Positions 61,085 to 64,000 of a stretch of DNA of 64,000 nt are shown here, one piece after another. The translations under genes were made by a program, and so were the position numbers. Source of the stretch: Novosphingobium mathurense. GTDB lineage: Bacteria; Pseudomonadota; Alphaproteobacteria; Sphingomonadales; Sphingomonadaceae. The stretch lies in the NCBI RefSeq assembly GCF_900168325.1, contig NZ_FVZE01000003.1, forward strand, positions 310,001-374,000, in the 5' to 3' direction. Positions within the stretch are counted from its first letter, which is position 1; each line of letters begins with the position of its first letter. The notes beneath the pieces were generated by a model, which saw only the letters and a list, made by a program, of their open reading frames with translations, made no database searches and was not told the origin of the DNA.

Positions 61085-62734
61085 ATGACCCGGGGCGATC
61101 CGGTATTTGCGGCAGTCACTGCGCCGGGAACGCCGTTCGAGATCGGCGAGACGGACGGCGTGCGCACTTTCGTGAATGCGCCGACCGATCTTGCCCAGCT
61201 TGTCGAAAGTGCGCGTCGTTTCGGTGACCGCACGCTCGTGGTCGATTTCGACGGACCGGCCGGTGAACGGCGCCTGAGCTATGACGACGTTTTCGCATGG
61301 CGCGACCGGGTCGCCGGGCAGCTTGGTATCTCCAGGGGCGATCGGGTCGCGATCTGCATGCGCAACCGGGCCGAATGGATCGTTGCCTTTCTGGCGGTCA
61401 TCCAGGCCGGGGGCGTCGCCGCGGTCCTCAACAGCCGCGGTTCGCCTCCTGAGCTGGTTGCGATGATCGAGGACGTCACGCCGGCGCTTGTCCTTGCCGA
61501 TGCAGAACGTGCGGCCGCAATCCGGGAAGGCGGATACCAGGGCCCCATTCTGGACCTGACGCAGCCGCTGGAAGCGGGAAACAATCGCCCTGTCGAAACG
61601 GGTGTGGCCGCTCCTCGCGATCCCTGCGCAATCCTTTTCACCTCAGGCACGACCGGGCGAGTTAAGGGTGCCGTCCTTTCGCACCGCAGTCTCATCACCG
61701 GACTTCTCGGAACGCAACTGACCGGCTCGATGGTTCTCCACAACCTTGCGAAGCAGTACGGCGTGCCGGTTGAGACGATCATGCAGCAGGTGCCGAACCA
61801 GGCGATCCTGCTCGTCTCTCCGCTGTTCCACATCTCGGGCCTTGGCTCGGGGTTTCTCGCGCCGATGCTGTCGGGCGGCAAGATCGCGATCATGCGCCGT
61901 TGGGATGCGGAAGAGGCTGTTCACCTGATCGAGAAGGAGCAGGTGACCCAGCTTTCAACCGTACCCACGATGCTCTGGGACCTCGTAAACCGGGCACAGC
62001 TGGCCAATGCCGATCTCGGCTCGCTGCGCAACATCGGTTCGGGCGGGCAAGCACTGCCGCTCAACCTGCTCGAAGAGGTGCACCGCCTCTGCCCCAAGGC
62101 CATGCTCGGCGTCGGCTATGGGATGACGGAAACTTCCGGTGCGATCGCTCAGGCGGTAGGGGAAGACTTTCTGCGCGCCCGGGCGTCCGCCGGCCGGGTC
62201 CTGCCGCTGGTCGACCTGCAGATCGTGCGGCCTGACGGCAGCTTGTGCGGCAATAACGAAAGCGGGGAAATCATGGTGCGCAGCGCCATGGTGATGAATG
62301 GCTACTGGAACCGGCCGGAAGAAACCGCGAAGGCCATAACCGACGAAGGTTGGCTGCACACCGGCGATATCGGCTACCAGGACGAGGACGGTTTCATCTT
62401 CATCGTCGACCGGTCGAAGGACATGGTCATTTCCGGTGGTGAAAACATCTACTGCGCCGAAGTGGAACGCGTTCTGAGCGAACTGCCGCAGGTCAGGGAA
62501 TGCGCGACTTTCGGGATTCCCGATGATCGGCTCGGCGAACTTCTGGTGGCCGTCCTCGATGCCGATGGGATCGATGAAAGGGCCGTCATCGACTGGGTGG
62601 GCGAACGTCTGGCGCGATACAAGGCTCCGGCCCGGGTCGCGTTCTCGGGCGGACCGCTACCCCGCAACCATGTTCACAAAATCGACAAGATCGCGCTGCG
62701 CGCGGCTTGGCCGCAACTCGCTGCGGCGAACTGA
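61085..62734 (+). CDS. Acyl-CoA synthetase / AMP-dependent ligase
   Basis: This 549-residue adenylate-forming ligase has the AMP motif LFTSGTTGRVKGAVLSH, a GYGMTETSG adenine-binding segment, GWLHTGDIGYQDEDGF, VDRSKDMVISGGENI, and a catalytic Lys near NHVHKIDKIALR. It should activate a carboxylic acid to its CoA thioester. ATG 61085 is conservative; TTG 61058 has GGGAG seven bases upstream, and ATG 61034 is also in frame. It leads a likely operon with the amidohydrolase-2-like protein (16 bases downstream) and the Rieske oxygenase. Confidence 0.92.
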   Translation: MTRGDPVFAAVTAPGTPFEIGETDGVRTFVNAPTDLAQLVESARRFGDRTLVVDFDGPAGERRLSYDDVFAWRDRVAGQLGISRGDRVAICMRNRAEWIVAFLAVIQAGGVAAVLNSRGSPPELVAMIEDVTPALVLADAERAAAIREGGYQGPILDLTQPLEAGNNRPVETGVAAPRDPCAILFTSGTTGRVKGAVLSHRSLITGLLGTQLTGSMVLHNLAKQYGVPVETIMQQVPNQAILLVSPLFHISGLGSGFLAPMLSGGKIAIMRRWDAEEAVHLIEKEQVTQLSTVPTMLWDLVNRAQLANADLGSLRNIGSGGQALPLNLLEEVHRLCPKAMLGVGYGMTETSGAIAQAVGEDFLRARASAGRVLPLVDLQIVRPDGSLCGNNESGEIMVRSAMVMNGYWNRPEETAKAITDEGWLHTGDIGYQDEDGFIFIVDRSKDMVISGGENIYCAEVERVLSELPQVRECATFGIPDDRLGELLVAVLDADGIDERAVIDWVGERLARYKAPARVAFSGGPLPRNHVHKIDKIALRAAWPQLAAAN

Positions 62735-62749
62735 GAGGAGACATATCGC

Positions 62750-63616
62750 ATGGGCATGCCCCGCGACATCAAGATCATCGACTGCATGCTGGGCATTCCG
62801 GAGGCGGAGGACCGTTCCGAGTGGTTTGCGCCGTTTCGCCCGCTGATCAAGGATCAGCAGACCCTTTCGCAATTCGCCATGCCTGCGCAGTACATGTTCA
62901 AGGACATTCCGCAGACCGGCACTGTCGACGATTTCGTCTCCTGGACCGTCGACCAGATGGACATGTACAACATCGACAAGGCGCTGGTCGGCTGGAACGA
63001 CAATGCGACGTCCTACCGCGCGAAGGAAATGTTCGGCGACCGGTTCTTCTTCGATCTGCCGATCGATCCCAATCGCGGGATGGAGGAAGTGCGTCGGATC
63101 AAGCGGATCCACGCCGAAGTCGGCCTTTCCGCAATCAGCTGTTTCCCGGCGGGCACGCTGCCGCAGGTGGCGATCAACCACAAGTACATGTTCCCGATCT
63201 ACGCCTGCGCCGAGGAACTGGGCCTGCCGATCCTGCTCAATGCCGGGATTCCCGGTCCGCGCATTCCGATGGAAACGCAGAAAGTCGAACATCTCGACGA
63301 GGTGTGCTGGTTCTTCCCGGACCTGAAGGTTGTGATGCGTCACGGCGCCGAGCCGTGGGAAGCGCTGGCCGTCAAACTGATGCTCAAGTGGCCGAACCTC
63401 TATTACTCGACCAGCGCATTCGCGCCCAAGCACTATCCGAAGGCGATCATCGATTACGCGAATACACGCGGTGCCGACAAGATCATCTATGCGGGCTACT
63501 TCCCGATGGGGCTCAGCCTCGAGCGGATCTTCTCGGACATGCAGAACGTCCCCTTCAAGGACGAGGTATGGCCCAAGTTCCTGCGCGAGAACGCCATGAA
63601 GGTCTTCGGGCTCTAG
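62750..63616 (+). CDS. Amidohydrolase-2 family protein lacking metal ligands
   Basis: This 288-residue TIM-barrel protein fits the ACMSD-like amidohydrolase-2 fold: HKYMFPIYACAEELGLPILLNAG, PDLKVVMRHGAEPW and KIIYAGYFPMG align with the family core blocks. The usual D-x-H-x-H is DCMLG (Met13 and Gly15). The His of the mid-barrel IxHxG is Asn164, and the Asp of GSDYP is Tyr250. Only His198 is kept. It may be a metal-independent lyase, hydrolase or non-catalytic partner. A GAGGAG site precedes the ATG, 16 bases after the ligase stop. Confidence 0.85.
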   Translation: MGMPRDIKIIDCMLGIPEAEDRSEWFAPFRPLIKDQQTLSQFAMPAQYMFKDIPQTGTVDDFVSWTVDQMDMYNIDKALVGWNDNATSYRAKEMFGDRFFFDLPIDPNRGMEEVRRIKRIHAEVGLSAISCFPAGTLPQVAINHKYMFPIYACAEELGLPILLNAGIPGPRIPMETQKVEHLDEVCWFFPDLKVVMRHGAEPWEALAVKLMLKWPNLYYSTSAFAPKHYPKAIIDYANTRGADKIIYAGYFPMGLSLERIFSDMQNVPFKDEVWPKFLRENAMKVFGL

Positions 63617-63692
63617 GTCAGAAAGGAGCCGGGAAGTCTGCTCCATTCGAGAACCCCGTCCGGAGGCGGAGACAACCCCCGCCACCGGCTGC

Positions 63693-63707
63693 CCCCCAAG
63701 TTGGGGG
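63693..63707. promoter_or_regulatory. CCCCCAAGTTGGGGG palindrome before the Rieske gene
   Basis: A 15-base palindrome with a single central G lies 24 bases before the Rieske oxygenase ATG. It could be an operator half of a dimer site or form a small leader hairpin. No regulator match is claimed. Confidence 0.35.
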
Positions 63708-63731
63708 AATGCAATTACCAGGAGAGCGGTC

Positions 63732-64000
63732 ATGACTGCGACTGACGATACCCTTACCACCGACGCGCGCACCCCGCCCGTCGCCGTGTGGCAAATTCTT
63801 GAAAAACTGCGCGGGCAGGACCTGGTCGACTGGCGGCTGGCCGAAGTGACCGGTCGCGCCTCGGTGGAGGAGCGCAATCTCGACACCGGTATTCCCTTCG
63901 GCTGGTATCCGATCGACCTGTCGGCAAATCTGGCGGTCGGCGAAGTGAAGCCGCTGCGCTATTTCGCAAAGGATCTCGCAATGTGGCGCGGCGAGGACGG
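63732..64000 (+). CDS. Rieske non-heme iron oxygenase, N-terminal fragment
   Basis: This is the first 89 codons of a gene running off the window. After a short lead, FGWYPIDLSANLAVGEVKPLRYFAKDLAMWRGEDG matches the start of the Rieske domain in ring-hydroxylating and 3-ketosteroid-9-alpha-hydroxylase-type oxygenases. The C-x-H and C-x2-H cluster ligands would lie just beyond the edge. GGAGAG precedes the ATG. It follows the acyl-CoA ligase and amidohydrolase-2 genes on the same strand, with 115 bases and a short palindrome between. Confidence 0.85.
   Translation, partial: MTATDDTLTTDARTPPVAVWQILEKLRGQDLVDWRLAEVTGRASVEERNLDTGIPFGWYPIDLSANLAVGEVKPLRYFAKDLAMWRGED

Noticed and set aside
60811..61233. 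140-residue open frame on the minus strand across the ligase start
   Set aside because: It overlaps the start of the well-supported acyl-CoA ligase and has Arg/Ser/Pro-rich, non-domain composition.

Overview
The window looks like chromosome (or a large catabolic replicon) of a GC-rich alphaproteobacterium of the Sphingomonadales, most like Novosphingobium or Sphingobium. The grounds are seven TonB-dependent outer-membrane receptors in 64 kb, a FecI/FecR pair, a MucR-type regulator, and dense sets of short-chain dehydrogenases (SDRs), old yellow enzyme (OYE) reductases and a Rieske oxygenase. This assignment is inference from gene content. I see no rRNA, tRNA, CRISPR, phage or insertion-sequence genes.

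Region 1 (1-11.8 kb, all minus strand) looks like a nutrient or metal acquisition block. It holds a siderophore-type receptor, a PepSY membrane protein, a D-2-hydroxyacid dehydrogenase, a HAD hydrolase and an Opp/Dpp/Nik-type ABC importer whose genes overlap by 1-4 bases. Behind the receptor lies a four-gene exported-protein operon: DUF4198, a small metal-ligand-rich secreted protein, a HupE/UreJ permease and a membrane-anchored protein. It ends in a strong terminator.

Region 2 (12-20.2 kb) is a FecI/FecR regulatory pair divergent from two paralogous receptors. Only the first receptor carries the STN signalling domain. The second is followed directly by an exported M20 amidohydrolase. This reads as a sense, import and hydrolyse system. 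A MucR-like regulator with no zinc-binding cysteines and a long histone-H1-like tail lies beyond a bidirectional terminator.

Region 3 (21.5-64 kb) is a large catabolic island. It has four more receptors, a Baeyer-Villiger monooxygenase, a luciferase-like monooxygenase, a flavin reductase, two OYE-family reductases, eight SDRs and an NmrA-like protein. It also has two SnoaL-like proteins, an EthD-like protein, an alpha/beta hydrolase and a 3-ketosteroid-dehydrogenase-like flavoprotein. Further along come an N-acyl-D-amino-acid-deacylase-like amidohydrolase, a Coq4-family protein, an acyl-CoA ligase, an amidohydrolase-2 protein that has lost its metal ligands, and the start of a Rieske oxygenase. 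Regulators include TetR, two Lrp/AsnC proteins, LuxR, AraC and an XRE-type HTH protein. The enzymes suggest ring reduction, dehydrogenation, Baeyer-Villiger cleavage and CoA activation of a hydrophobic, possibly steroid- or terpenoid-like, substrate. The substrate cannot be read from the sequence.

Two visually recurrent promoter motifs may tie parts of the island into shared regulons. One is an ATAACCC-N4-GGGTTAT palindrome before the two monooxygenases. The other is TTTGCGTTA before the flavin reductase, both OYE genes and one SDR. Several genes appear to use TTG or GTG starts.
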